From NCBI GenBank assembly GCA_047967505.1, contig CM106539.1: a stretch of DNA of 64,000 nucleotides. One strand, 5' to 3'. The DNA is from Dipteris shenzhenensis (Eukaryota; Polypodiophyta; Polypodiopsida; Gleicheniales). Shown here piece after piece: positions 46,000 through 58,081 of the stretch (its first letter is position 1; each line of letters opens with the position of its first letter). Both the position numbers and the translations under genes were made by a program. The notes under the pieces were generated by a model. That model saw nothing but the letters and a program-made list of their open reading frames with translations, had not been told where the DNA came from and made no database searches.

Positions 46000-46279
46000 A
46001 TAACTCTATTTAGAGTTGAAGGGTCCTATGAGCAATTCCTTTTTAATAATTTGAGGCATAATGCAACAAAAAATTGTTTAGCCTAGATCACTGAATCGAT
46101 TAATTTAGCCAACATGATGTTTGCGACATGTGTTGAAGCTACATAAGATTTTAGATATTTTGATAACCCAAGTCCTTTTGGTCCCTGTGGTGAAGTAATA
46201 AATCAAAACATGTGCATGAATAATACTTACCACTTCATTGTGGGTGATAGCTAGCACTAGCAACACTATTGAGAATGCC

Positions 46280-46960
46280 AAGTTGCTTTCTCAATGGAGA
46301 GTGCTAAATAGTAGTTACAAGTCTGTTCTTACTATTAAATAGCATTTGAGAACGAGTCCTATGAGTGCTAAATAGTAGTTGAAAAGCTATTGGCAGTGCC
46401 AATTGGCACTTCCATTTCCATTACTGAGTGCTAAGTAGCACTTGTAAATTCAAAGTGGGTGATAATTGGCGTTAGAAATAGTATTGTTAAAGTTGGCTAA
46501 TATTCCTTCCTATAACCATAAGAGTGCTAACTAGTACTTACAAGACTGTTCTTAGTGCTAAATAGCACTAGAATATCTAATGTGAGTGACTGCATCTACA
46601 TTGTGAGTGAGAACTAGCACTTTCAACTCTACTGTGAGTGCTAAGTAGCACCTTTGGTTTTATTATGAGTACCACGTAGCAATTGGGACTCTAATATGAG
46701 TGGTAGCTAGCACTTATGACTATAGTAAGTAATTAGCACTAGCAATAGTATTGTCATTGATCACTACTAGTTGCTTCTTGTACACCTAGGAGTGCTAACT
46801 AGCACTAAACAAGGCTATTCTTTGTGCTAGATGGCACTAAAATATCCAATATGAGTGATTGCAACTCCATTGTGAGTAAGAACTAGCATTTTCAATTCTA
46901 TTGTGAGTGCTAAGTAGCACCTTTTGTTCTATAGTGAGTGCTATATAGTATGACTGGGAG
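46280..46960. repeat. Cluster of AGTGCTAA-N-TAGCACT palindromic boxes
   Basis: About ten degenerate copies of GAGTGCTAANTAGCAC occur in 650 bases (for example near 46300, 46430, 46523, 46550, 46640, 46790, 46905), separated by 40-90 bases of similar 'tgtgagtg' and 'ttctattgtgagtg' text. Each box is an imperfect palindrome. The cluster lies just inside the LTR-like sequence that ends at 47221. Confidence 0.8.
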
Positions 46961-47220
46961 CTAGCACTTATAGCCATATAGTGAGTATTGACTGGCACTT
47001 ACTGAGAAAAAATATGGAGAGGGAGAGGAGAAGAGTGGAGATGAGGAGAGAGGGCACAGCTAGAGAGCACACCACAAATGAATAATTGTACACTAGATTT
47101 AGTTTAAAATAATGAATATATGCAAACCCCTTTAGGGTTAGGGTTAGCCTTTCCAACCCTTGTGCCCTTAAGTTAGTGCTATGCACAATATCAAACATGA
47201 TGTTGAGATAAATCCTCAAC

Positions 47221-47535
47221 ACCTTCCCTCAAGTCAGCATCATGATGTAGACCTTCACTCAAGATGATGATTATCTGGAATGGAAGAAGGACCAAACATT
47301 ACATTCCATCACAACCCTTTTTGGGAATGTCCTTCCTTTGAGTCAAATCAAGAGCTTGTCAGTGCTTCTCAAAAAGCTCTTTCCCAAGTGGTTTGGTAAA
47401 GATATTTGAAACATTCTATTTATTGTCACAATATTGCAATGTGATGTCATCAAGTGACACTCTTTCTCTAATGAGGTGCTCTCTGACATCAACGTGCTTT
47501 GTCTTAAAGTAATAAACTAGATTCTTGGCTAATGC
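47221..47535 (-). pseudogene. Copia RNase H C-terminus with polypurine tract
   Basis: On the minus strand 47315-47535 reads KTKHVDVREHLIRERVSLDD, ITLQYCDNK, stop, NVSNIFTKPLGKELFEKH, which is the canonical end of copia RNase H (TKHIdiRyHfIRe...adIFTKPL). A TAG replaces the residue after K, and a TGA follows. A purine tract (GAGGGAAGG) then leads to a TGTTGAGGATT LTR start at 47221. The LTR probably extends down to the box cluster at 46.3 kb. Confidence 0.85.
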
Positions 47536-48871
47536 TTGAGCCGATTGGCTAAATTTACCCTAAGGCACCCAATGTTAAATCCTTTTAAAACAATTATGAT
47601 ATACACACATTTGGGTTGCCACATTCCAGCAAGTGCACATAGTTACAATACAGTAATGTAGCAGTTGCCACCAGAGTGGAGTCTAATCAAAATACAATTC
47701 ATAAAACCATTTTTGATTTGATATCAATGGTGGCTACCAAGTGTGAAGCCATCGAAAGTGTCCAGAATGAGGGTCCCACTCCCCCACCTCCTAGCCATGC
47801 AAGCTCCTCCAAATCCACTTACACAACAAGAGTTGCAAAATGTGAGATAAGGTTGAGGCAAACAACATGAGCTTGATAGATTTCGATAGCAAAGTACAAG
47901 CCTCATCTTATAGGTAGAGGACGCAGATACCTCATTGATGGCGTCTAATGAGACAATGTCACACAATGAAATAAAATAAAATACAATCCCCCAAAGGTCA
48001 AGCAATCCTTCAAACATGCAAAAGAAAAACCACATCTTTGACACTTATAGAGTAAGACTAGAGCCCTATTCACACTAAAAGCTCTAAAATACCTTAACAA
48101 GATTGACTCAGACCAACGAAGTATCTATTCGATACCATCATGTCGAGATAATATTTTTCTCCTCTACTCACTATGCCTCTATAAATGAACATCACTACCT
48201 GAGTTTTGCAGCAGAAGAGAGATGCATCCATAATGCACTTGCAAATTGAGTTCCTTCATGTGAGTCACAATACTGCCTTCACCACATTAGACTATTTGTA
48301 CAATGAATATACATCAAAAATATCTTCAATCGCCTTAAAAGATGTGATTGCTTGGTACTAGGTGTTATGGACAAGTGGGGGTTCCTATTGTAGGGAGTCC
48401 TCTTCTTCCAGTGGATTTTGGTTGATCTCCTCATTATCTTCTTCTCAGATGGACCCTTGACATCAAAGAAGGGCATGGGATTTAATATTTTGTACCATGT
48501 GAAGATGCCCAAATCTTTTGGAACTTTTGGACCAATAGGCTCCTATAGCATCGTGATGTGTGAGTGTGTGGTGGTGTGTTGTGATGTGGATGATTGTGAG
48601 GGACCAAAGGTAGCATTGGTGGTAGGAGTTGGATTAACAAGGGGTGTGGGGACTCGGGTAGTGGAGATAGGGGGCAGGGGGATTAAAAATGGCCCATGTC
48701 ATGTCAATATCAACTTCTTGGATGTTAGTAGGGTAAGCCACATGTGAATCATCAAACCGACTAAAGCCAGTTCTAATCATTTTTTGTAGGGCTTCCACAA
48801 TACTATTAAAGAGTCCAATAATTTTGGTTTGTTGATATTGGAAACTATAGTAAGAAGCAAGAGTCCTAGAG
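47536..48871. other. Decayed intergenic DNA
   Basis: No supported gene. Short frames at 47676-47870 (plus) and 48418-48747 (plus) have no domain character. Sequence just before 48872 is the insertion flank of a copia LTR. Confidence 0.45.
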
Positions 48872-49603
48872 TGTAAGAAAATAATACAACGTCTGTGCTC
48901 AATAGATAACAAGATCTCATATGCAAGAGAGGAAACAAGATAGTATGGAGAATCAAAAATTTGATTACTATAGAATTGATACAATAGATGGCGCTGCCTC
49001 CCAACCATGCGCTCGTGTGAAAGAAGCTTCGATGGCATGCTGGAAATAGTAGAAGACAGAGGCTGGATGTTAAGGAATCAAGGTTGCTGTAGCCAGTGAT
49101 GAAATGGGCTTCACAGGCTTGCTCTTATATAGCCACCAGTCGTAGTCAGTTAGGCTCAATTGGGTGACCGACCCAATGTGCCCAAAAACGATCAACTGGG
49201 GGTCGGTCCTGAAATAGGCCACCGACCATACGATAGAACCGGTGCGCAAAACATAGCAACTAACCTACGGTCTTCGTTCGGCCCAGAGCATCCAGGATCA
49301 TCTGAGGCTCCAAACGAGCCCCGCAACTCGAGAGTGGGCTGCCTCGGGAAATGCTCCATCTACCCTCAATGCAGTCAGTCAAGGGATGTCTTCCCACACT
49401 TGCATGTAGCCTAGTTGGCGGTGTGCCAACTCTATCTGAAGCCGTCCAGCCATCAGGCCACACATGGCCCCCATCTGGTGTCCAAACCAGGATCTATCGG
49501 ATAACCAAGCTACACAAATGCCTTCTCCTCATATGGGGGGCTTACAAGTAGAGTTAGCTGGTTCCTGCGTAGTTACATGAGAGTGGAGCATTGATATCTA
49601 ACA
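48872..49603 (-). repeat. 3' LTR of a truncated copia element
   Basis: 732 bases matching the solo LTR at 36986-37713 closely along the full length, with the same TGTTAGATATC minus-strand start. It is preceded on the minus strand by a G-rich polypurine tract (GAAGGGGGG) and RNase H coding sequence, so it is the 3' LTR of a minus-strand element whose 5' part is lost. Confidence 0.9.
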
Positions 49604-50010
49604 CCCCCCTTCAATGTCCACCCATAAGTGAACTTACTTTTTCGGCCCAATGCCAAGTCGATGAAGGTGCCTCTCCAGCAAGTCTCTTCCAAGAGCCTTC
49701 ATGAAGATGTCCACAGCATTCTCTATAGTCGGACAGTACACCAAGTTGACCTCTCCATCCATGATGACTCACGTACAAAGTGATATTGAATCTCAATGTG
49801 TTTTGTGCGAGCGTGGAACACCGGGTTCTTTGCAATCGCCATGCAACTCTGATTGTCACATGATAACTACGCAGAGGCTTGTTCTGCACTGCACCCATGT
49901 CCCCCAAAATCCTCCTCAACCACACTGCCTCGCAAGAAGCAAATCATGTAGATTTGTACTCGGCCTCGGTAGAAGAAAGAGCAACTGTGGGTTGCTTCTT
50001 TCTGAGGTAG
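49604..50010 (-). pseudogene. Copia RNase H fragment
   Basis: Directly upstream (minus strand) of the LTR, the translation contains the copia RNase H landmark SSTEAEY (about 49965-49985) and AVWLRRILGDMGAV, followed by frames for the end of RNase H (FKVSHHG..., CGHLHEGSWKRLAGE in alternate frames). Frameshifts interrupt it. Coding similarity ends near 50010, where AT-rich fold-back DNA begins. Confidence 0.82.
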
Positions 50011-50239
50011 TCAATAGAGCGAGTGAGAAAAAGCGAGCGGGCCAATGAAGCGAGCGAGCTTTTTTACAATTCCTCCAATGGGAACAAATTTGAAACCAAA
50101 CTTACTATAGCAAGATGTTGTCATAATAAGCATACCAATAATCAGACTTACAATCCACCCTATCTTTCACTTGAAGACACTTGAAGAACATAAACTAATT
50201 ACCAAACTCATAACGGGAAAAATCTTTTGGCGAGCTTTC

Positions 50240-51220
50240 TAATGTGAGCTTTTTTACGATTTCCTTTGTTTTTGCGAGATTTTTTTAGAAATCCATACAT
50301 GTTTTTGTTATAAGAAAGATGGGGAGGTTAGAAAGAGGGGGAGAGGATATAGGATATGTTCATTTTCATAGCATGTGGAAGGGGTGGAAGAGTGTATACT
50401 ATGCACAAGGGGGGAGCGGATATGAGTGGCAGTAGGAGGCAAAAAATTATGGAAGATATGTCCATATTCAAAGTAGAAGGGAGGAACTATGGGAGATATG
50501 TTCATTTTAAAAGTGTATAATTTGAAACTTTTGACCTCATATTTGGATTCCTCGTTGAATTCCGGTCATTTTGAGTACCAACATGACCATATTCCGATAA
50601 AAATTGGAAAAATGGTGTTTTTGTCATTTTGGCCTGTTTTGGGCCTATTTTGAGTCTGCGCTAGCGCAAACTCAAAATAGGCCCAAAACAGGCCAAAATG
50701 AATTCATGACAAAAACACCATTTTTTCAATTTTTATCGGAATATGGTCATGTTGGTACTCAAAATGACCGGAATTCGACGAGGAATCCAAATATGAGGTC
50801 AAATCTATCAAATTATACACTTTGAAAATGAACAAATTTCCCATATGCTCTCCCTTCCCCTTTACATTTAGTAGATGAACATAACTTTCACATTCCTCAT
50901 CCTCTCTCTCCTCCTTGCACTCCTCTTTGCATACCTTATAAGTTCCCCCTCTAACTATGATAACGAATATATGTTCCAACTCCCCTCCCCTCCCTTCTCC
51001 ATGCCACTTTACCCATGCGCCCATCCCTCCCCTTTTCCTTTATCTCCCCCCCCTCTCTCCTCTTAACTGCAACCACAACCCAAACTTTCCACCCACCCCA
51101 CTCCATGAACCCCCCCCCCCCCCCTTTCTCTCTCTCAAGTGAATGAAAAGCTCACAATATTCATGAAAATTGAAAAAAAGCTCATGACAAAAAGCTCACA
51201 AAAAAATCACACCCACTCAT
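50240..51220. repeat. Large fold-back (inverted repeat) centred at 50662
   Basis: The inner arms 50480-50656 and 50669-50852 are nearly perfect reverse complements around a TGCGCTAGCGCA centre. Weaker complementarity continues outward: GAGGATATAGGATATGTTC against GAACATAA...CCTCATCCTC, and 'gtgagctttttt' against 'aaaagctcac' words near 51140-51220. It has no coding capacity on either strand. It is probably a fold-back type MITE. A transcript crossing it would form a hairpin of roughly 180 bp or more. Confidence 0.88.
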
Positions 51221-51788
51221 AACATAGATGACTATTGAAATACCACTTCACCTGCAAAATGCACTAGACCAAAACTTTCCAAATGTGTCCATGGTTCACC
51301 ACAACAACTATCAGTCTCTGAACAAAATGGTGTTTTAAACCATATTCTTATCCCCCTGACATTCATCATCAAGAAAGTAGTTGCGCGCATGTGGTTTATC
51401 TAATTGGCACTCATCATATCTCTTGTCGGCTGTCATGAATCTTGCCATTTTTTCTGCATAGCATGGTAACAAACTACAACAAAACATACATTTTAAAGGA
51501 AAGTAAATCAAAGTGGAACAATGGAAATAATTTCCAATGAGAAGAACTTGCCATCCTTATGTGTTATACAAAAGACAATTCGCTACCAACAAAAAGCAGA
51601 AAAAATCAATTGCTAGATCAAGGCCTTACAAACACTATCCAAAGCATCAAAATTTGTACTTTCTTGATTCAAAGGCACCCGTAAATCTTCACTATCTACC
51701 ATATTATAAAGATGCTAAATAACACTTTCAAAGTCCTCGATTTTAGCATTCAAAATATATAACAAAAAAACTCAGGGCCAGTAGCATA
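51221..51788. other. Intergenic DNA before the ParB-like gene end
   Basis: No supported gene. A 61-codon frame at 51537-51722 has no features. It may hold the 3' end signals of the minus-strand gene that follows. Confidence 0.4.
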
Positions 51789-54700
51789 CTACTCATCAAA
51801 GGGGTTTGTGACAGGTTCCACTCTCTCTTCTTCCCCCTCTCCATCATGCTCTGACCTAATCTGTTTTCCAGAATGATCTGCCACAAGTGGCTCAACAATG
51901 CTAGCCACAATACCGTTGTCTGAATCAAATGAAAAACAAGGCCTGTCAATGGCCTGACAAGCACGCATATGAGGGGTTGTACCACAACCCATCTCTAGAA
52001 CCAGCCCTCCAGGAACACAGAGAAGAGACATAATGCAACCTACAAAAAAACTACTCCTCTCTAGTCCACCTCATGCTAGCTGAGAAGACATCAGCACGAT
52101 TGTCCTTGAAGAGGGAGGTATGTGATGAGTCTAGACATCTTCACATGGATCAATCAAAAGCTATTGGAAAAGTGGAAAGTTCTCCTCCCAAAAAACTGTT
52201 GGATTCTTCTTTGCTCTACGTATTAGAGCTAATACTGAAGATTGCATCTCGAAACCACATGGAGAAAAACATGTATAGTATATTGACTTCAACTAGCAAG
52301 CATTATAGCATGAAAGATGGAAAACATAGCATGCATAGGACTTATCCTTTCAAACATATCATGCATAGGACTAACGAGGAGACATTTGTCAAAGACACTT
52401 TTATCATGGAATGCAAACATAGAATGCATGGAATGGTAGCTTACCTTAATACTTTTATCATGTTCTCTACAAAATCCATATGGAAACTTGTCATGAATGA
52501 TCACACGTCTGACAACCTCCAAGCCCTGGACATATGCAAACCATTCCATCCAACCAATACATTGTCCGGCAAGCAATTAATTTTATTTAAAACTAGTAGA
52601 ATGGAAACACAAAATGTGAAATATCAATTGTGGTATTGTGCCTTACCTGCCAAAGGATATATGCATACCAACCAACCACTATTAGACAAAGAAGCTGATG
52701 CAACTGCAAGCCCATGCCACACATGGTCCTCAAGCAAGACAATCCAAGTAGGAGTGGATCCTCTCTCATCAAGTGGATAGCCAGATGGAAAATCGATATA
52801 AAATCTGAAGCCCACTTCACCTTCTTACCCATCCTCTTGTAGTCCTGATCTCGACTAGCCACTGTAATAAAAAACTCATGCAAAATAGCATACTTATCAT
52901 TTCTTTTAGAGTCAGCAAAGTCTGTGCCCATTGCAATGTAATCTCCAACTGTACAAGCAAACAAAGGTGTGATGCCACGGGCCAAGGAAATGTCAGGTGA
53001 CTGTGATCGATGGAACACGTATTGCTTCACAAGTCCCGAGATTGATTCTCCACCTATATGCAAAAGCAAATCAATTACAAGTAAAACTAGTGTTAAACGA
53101 ACAACTACATATGCAAAACACAACAACACCCTTACCTGCACTCTCTATGTCATCCATTTCATGCCGCATAGGACTAGATGGTCCCTCATATAGAAAGAGA
53201 ACAATCATAAACTTATTAATGCAATGTCAAAACGAATTGAAGACAACATCAGCAATTTGTATCTTCCTTACCTTTTTCTGTAGGATGTTCTTGTTTCTCT
53301 TTCTCTTTCTTATCTCTCCTTGAGCTTTCCTCCACTTTGTCCTTACTTGTTTCATTGGCTTTTTTTGAAGCATAAGTATTGTACAAGTCTCTTTCTCGCA
53401 CCAGTACTTGTCCTTTAGGGAAATCTATCCACCAGGGACAATGTGCTAATTCCCATTGAGAGAGACGGTGCATGCCCGGTGGATACATGCATGCAGCATG
53501 ACCAATCTCCACCCAACTCTTACACAAATTTGGAATGTCAGAGATCCTTTTCTCTATTGCCAAGTGGGAGAGATATCTATCAACCAAGAAACAAAAAAAA
53601 ATTGGATGTCCCAAACCATCAAAAGGTCAAGAAATCAAGTGGAACAACCATCAATGATTGTGTAATTACATGAATCAACAGCACAAACATAAACAAATGA
53701 AAAATGAACCTTCAAATGAATTGACAACATACCTATAAACCACCCTATGGGCAGCCATGTCCAACTCAGATAGTCCATCTCCTTTTTTTCCACCCTTGCT
53801 CTCCATCTTTGTTTCCTTTGATCTTAGCACCACAAACATATGTTTTCTCCCCTCCAGTTTTATATCCTCCATGTATTGCTGCAATGTGTAATCCTTAGGG
53901 GTATCCAAAGGCATGCCCATTGTTGTGATCACCCTCAAATCTTCAAGCACTTTCAATGACTATCTCTCCACCTTCTCCAAAAATATCTCTCTACTAATCC
54001 ACCTAAACAGGAAAAGTTGACGCAATTTTATAATAAAAAAATAAGAGTCATGCCATTGGCAAGAAACAAACAAACACCATGAAAGATAATTTGTATTGGT
54101 AGAAGAAACACACCCTCTATACTCAAGGTCACCCACAGGCATGAAGTACATGTCTCACATAGGTTTAGTGGCTTCTAACAAAGAAAGGAAAATATTTTTT
54201 TTTCTAATCTCAAATCAAACTTTGCAATGAGTTGGAGCTTCTCCAATTTCACGCAAGAGTCCATACCATCAAAGCGCAAGGCAAACAACTTTTCCAACCA
54301 AGCTTCTCCAAGACTAGGATCTATACATTTTAACACCTATCCAAAGATGAGATGTCAACCACTTAACTTCAAAATAAATGCAACAAAGTATAGAAAATTC
54401 AATTCACACCTTTCCCATCCTATCAGCAACTCTCTTTTGAATTATGGTACACTGTTTTCCTTTTGCCTCTCCCCTTTCATCTAAAGGTAGCTTTGTAGAT
54501 ATTTTGTCCATTGCTTTTTTAAGCTCTGTATTGTACTCAACCTACATACATAAGTTCCAATTAGAGAAAGCAAAGGAGTGATAAAGATCTAAGCATCAAT
54601 ACAAATGCAACATTCTACCTGGAAGACAAGCCTTGCCAGATAACCTCTTGTCAATGGAAACCATGGCTTCTTCCCTTTACTCTCTTGAGCCCTCCAATTC

Positions 54701-55617
54701 TCTATTGATTTGATCTCACTCGAAGACAATGTTCTCATAAACACCATAGAGTCACACTCACAAATGTTGTGTGCATTTATGAGTATGTCCCTTAGACTGG
54801 GTTTGATAATGGCATGTTCATTCATGCTAGAAAACAAACAGCAAAGTACACAACCCAATCAATAAATGCAAAGTAGCATAAAATACAAATGTGGAGAAGA
54901 TTCAAAGATCCATGTGCTTATGAATTCATTCGTTGTAGCCCTACCAAGAGAGCAATCTCACTAATTTTCCTTGGGTCAATTATTGTGCATACCAATCGTA
55001 CATCTCTTTTCTTGTTTGTAGGAAAGATTTCCTTGATAACACTCATTCATGCAGTGGTCCTATGATTGCCCTCCCAAACAAATAACATCTTTTGCGACAT
55101 AAAATGAAAGTCAGTGTTAGACATCACATCTTTCTCAAACTCCCCATCCACCTCTCTCTAGGTGGGAGACCAACTCTTCCTCATATTATCTGTCACAACT
55201 ATCTCCTCTCCATCACTCTTGCAGACAGATACAATGAAAGACCCTTTCTGTGGGAGATAGCCCTCCACTTGAAATGTACTTTTGAGTGAAGATACATCAT
55301 CACGAAGTCCTCTCACTCTTGTATAAGGTATCAACCTACACAATGGAATGCGAGGACACTGATCTGAATCAAGCATCCTACGTTTGCCAATCACATCACC
55401 TCCTCCTTCCACCTAAACTTCACTATCATCCAACTCATCCTCCTCTACTCTTGGACCTTCATCTCTTTGAGTTGATGATACTTCAACCTCTAGACCCACC
55501 ACACTTTCTTGCTCTTCTGTCCTACTGATGATTCAACATTGTGATCTACTTTTGTTCCTCTTGTCACCTTTGTAGAATGTGCCACTTGAACTTTTCTGCC
55601 TTTTTTTCCTGTCATCC
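51789..55617 (-). pseudogene. Decayed ParB/Srx-like plus methyltransferase-like gene
   Basis: A multi-exon minus-strand gene starting near ATG 55617. The first part (55412-54900) reads IPLCRLIPYTRVRGL, GYLPQKGSFIVSV and FVWEGNHRTTAW. This matches the ParB/sulfiredoxin fold pattern of an 'I-P...R...L...G' helix region followed by the G-N/H-H-R box. Recognisable downstream exons are 54619-54826, 54410-54542, about 53675-53956, about 53270-53590, about 52640-53060 and 51789-52039. The last exon reads GGLVLEMGCGTTPHMRA, CQAIDRPCFSFDSDN, like the SAM-binding motif I of N4/N6 DNA methyltransferases. A DFPS at about 52790 may be a damaged catalytic DPPY-type motif. ParB-methylase fusions are common in phages and bacteria. 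Several stops and a frameshift show decay. Confidence 0.55.
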
Positions 55618-55886
55618 TAAAAAGACAAAAAACAAGGCATTTTTCCAATCATAGTTCTCAAAACCTTTTCCATAAAAACCAAAACTAAAAACAAATACAT
55701 GTATCTACCAATGCAATTGATTTCCAGTTTAGGGAACATTCACCCACTTGTGTCCAAAAAGAAAAAGGTTCATCTCCAATGCACATAGTATATCAACTTG
55801 CAGTGGTATATATACACTTGGATATATGGAATTGCAGTGGTAAATATGCACTTCTATGCCTACCCCTTACCCTCATGAAAAGACAC

Positions 55887-55942
55887 CTTGAGATGCGAAA
55901 AAGGATAGCGCATTAATGCGCTATCCTTTTTGGCATCTCAAG
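55887..55942. repeat. Hairpin 1 (28-bp arms)
   Basis: CTTGAGATGCGAAAAAGGAT... folds on itself with one mismatch through a GCGCATTAATGCGC centre. Almost no loop, so a cruciform-capable palindrome. Confidence 0.93.
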
Positions 55943-56158
55943 CTGTCTATTCATGAAGGCTTTTCATGAAGGCTTTTCTACTCAATCCTCCATGTATCAA
56001 TACTTTCTTTCATACTCACAAAAGGTTGCTTCGACCATTTCATCTTTTGTCTACAAGTATGCTTTGGTGTACAGGTCAAATGGTCTTTGGAATGCTATTG
56101 GACTCTTGGAGGGATGGGTCACATGGTCTTTTGAATGCTATGCAAGGAGGGGACTATT

Positions 56159-56225
56159 GGACTGCCCGAGGGACCAAAATAGGCAGTGTGTTAATGCGCT
56201 GCCTCTTTTACTACCCCTGACAGTC
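56159..56225. repeat. Hairpin 2 (GGACTGCC family)
   Basis: Imperfect palindrome beginning GGACTGCC and ending GACAGTCC, with inner arms around TTAATGCGC and GCAGTGTG. Same family as hairpins 4 and 5. Confidence 0.85.
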
Positions 56226-56246
56226 CAAGTTCCCCTCCCTTGCATC

Positions 56247-56293
56247 TGATTCGCACAACAACTCGCTCCTCAATCGAGTTGTTGTGCGAATCA
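56247..56293. repeat. Hairpin 3 (perfect 19-bp arms)
   Basis: TGATTCGCACAACAACTCG is followed after nine bases by its exact reverse complement. Its sequence differs from the GGACTGCC family. Confidence 0.95.
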
Positions 56294-56519
56294 AAAACTC
56301 ACAAAAAAGAAAAACAATCTTTTTAAAATCACACACACATACCTGTGCTTTGAGGTTGGATTATATTCACCCATTTAGATCGAATGCATGTTTAGTAGAC
56401 GTGAGCGATCTCTCTTCTCATGTTTAGTAGAGCATCAAAAATCATCCGACATTTCACTCCTCCATTCCATTTCACACTTCCGAGCCTCGAGAAAAAGAGG
56501 ACTGCCTTCCTTCCTTCCT

Positions 56520-56587
56520 GGACTGCCTGGGGTAGCAAAAGAGGCAGCGTGTTGATGCGCTGCCTCTTTTGCTGCCCTAGGCAGTCT
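56520..56587. repeat. Hairpin 4 (GGACTGCC family)
   Basis: GGACTGCCTGGGGTAGCAAA and its inverted partner TTTGCTGCCCTAGGCAGTC flank the AGAGGCAGCG/CGCTGCCTCT inner arms. About 30 bp per arm with few mismatches. Confidence 0.93.
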
Positions 56588-56718
56588 GACTGCCACCATA
56601 GCGAGTCACCTTTGGACTGCCTGTGATTGATCGTCTTCCTCATCGTTCTCTTCTAAGAATCTATACGAACATGCTTACCCTTCCCCAGGTAGTCCAGGAA
56701 GGAAGTTGGATAACCTTG

Positions 56719-56830
56719 CTCGCTGTGGTGGAACTTCCTTCCTGGACTGCCTGGGGCAGCAAAAGAGGCAGCGCGTTAACAGGCTGCCTCTTTTGCTGCC
56801 TTAGGCAGTCCAACCACCACCACAGTGAGC
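56719..56830. repeat. Hairpin 5 (GGACTGCC family, with extended outer arms)
   Basis: Core 56743-56812 repeats hairpin 4. Outside it GCTCGCTGTGGTGG (left) and CCACCACAGTGAGC (right) add further pairing, giving about 45 bp per arm with interruptions. Confidence 0.92.
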
Positions 56831-58081
56831 CACCTTGCTTCATATCTCTTTCGGCTCACTTTGCTTCATATCTCTTTCTTGCTTGCACTCTTACCGTTAC
56901 GCTTGCCTCCCTAGGCTATGGTTGTTGAATTTCTGAAGAGAAGAGAGGAGTACTTACCTCAAAAGCTCTTTGCTCGTTGATGTTTGTTGAAGGCTGCAAG
57001 GAGGTTGATGTCGTTGAAGTTTGTTGAAAGCCACAAGCAGCTCGATGTCATGGCAGGCATCTCAGAAAGGAAGGAGTCAACATCGCTAAACTTTTGAACT
57101 GTGGGAAGATGAGAGGGCAGGAATGGAAGGGGGTGGGGAGTGTTGGAGGAGTGTGAGGAGCATTTGGGGGAAGCTTCAAGGCTGGAGAGAAAGAGAAATA
57201 AAATCGCTTCAAGGCTGGAGGGAAAGAGTGATAGAATCTGGCCCAACCCACCACGCCCTTCCTCATAATATCTCCAGATTTTGCAGGCGATTTTGTAGTA
57301 ATGATTTTGTAGGCGATGGTCATTATTAGACAGATTTTGCAAGCATAGCCTTTAGAGAAACGATTTTTGAGGGATTTTGCAAGCCTGGTCATTATTAGAC
57401 GATAGGAGAAGACTGCATAACTAACACCTTGTAATAGTGAGGAGAACACCAGGTAATGACTCATGATGGAAATAGTAATATTGCTCGTTCATGCAAATGT
57501 GAAGTAAACTAACACATTTCGATAGTTTTCATTTTAGATATGGATTTGAAGATACTACTCATTCTAACTATTGCTAGTAAAATATAGTAATTATAAATCT
57601 TTAATTTTTTTCTTGATATTTTAGTCTTTCAATACCAACATATAAATTTGAAAGTTACTTCTCTTTTTATTCATTTATATTAAATGTACACCCTTACTGA
57701 ATGAAATGCATGGATGCGTCATTCAAGTTACTATATGCATGAAGGCATCTTGTTCAAAGATTACCATTATTCTAAACAAATAAACACATATTGTTCAATA
57801 AAGACCTACAGTTAAACGACCACCTTGGATGCTAATAGTGACATCCATTTGCATTTGACACTTGCAAAGACGAACTTGCTTCTCTCCCATAATCCAATGC
57901 AGTGGCTCTTGCAACACTTCTCTTTGCTCCATTCTCTTCGGTCTCCAACACATCTATGCCATTTCTTCTTTTTCCTCCCTACTTTCGGACCCTTTGTGTA
58001 ACTAGCTTTTCACTTGTTCTTTGGTTGGTGTCGTTTGGTTGGTGTCGTCTGGTGCTACATCTTGGCTCTAGCATTTGAATC

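Larger units (their letters stand above)
55618..58081. promoter_or_regulatory. Divergent intergenic region of the second composite element
   Basis: Lies between the putative starts of the minus-strand ParB-like gene and the plus-strand transposase relic. It carries five hairpins (55887-56830). Frames at 55953-56249, 56392-56643, 56623-56928 and 56959-57464 run through the hairpins or show no domain, and I do not call them. Promoters are expected but not identified. Confidence 0.45.

Noticed and set aside
48418-48747. 109-codon glycine/valine-rich frame on the plus strand
   Set aside because: No domain and no partner exon; the composition of 'gtggtggtgtg' runs explains the open frame.
55953-56928. 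Frames of about 80-100 codons through the hairpin region at 55.9-56.9 kb
   Set aside because: They read through palindromic repeats on both strands and share peptides only because the hairpins repeat.
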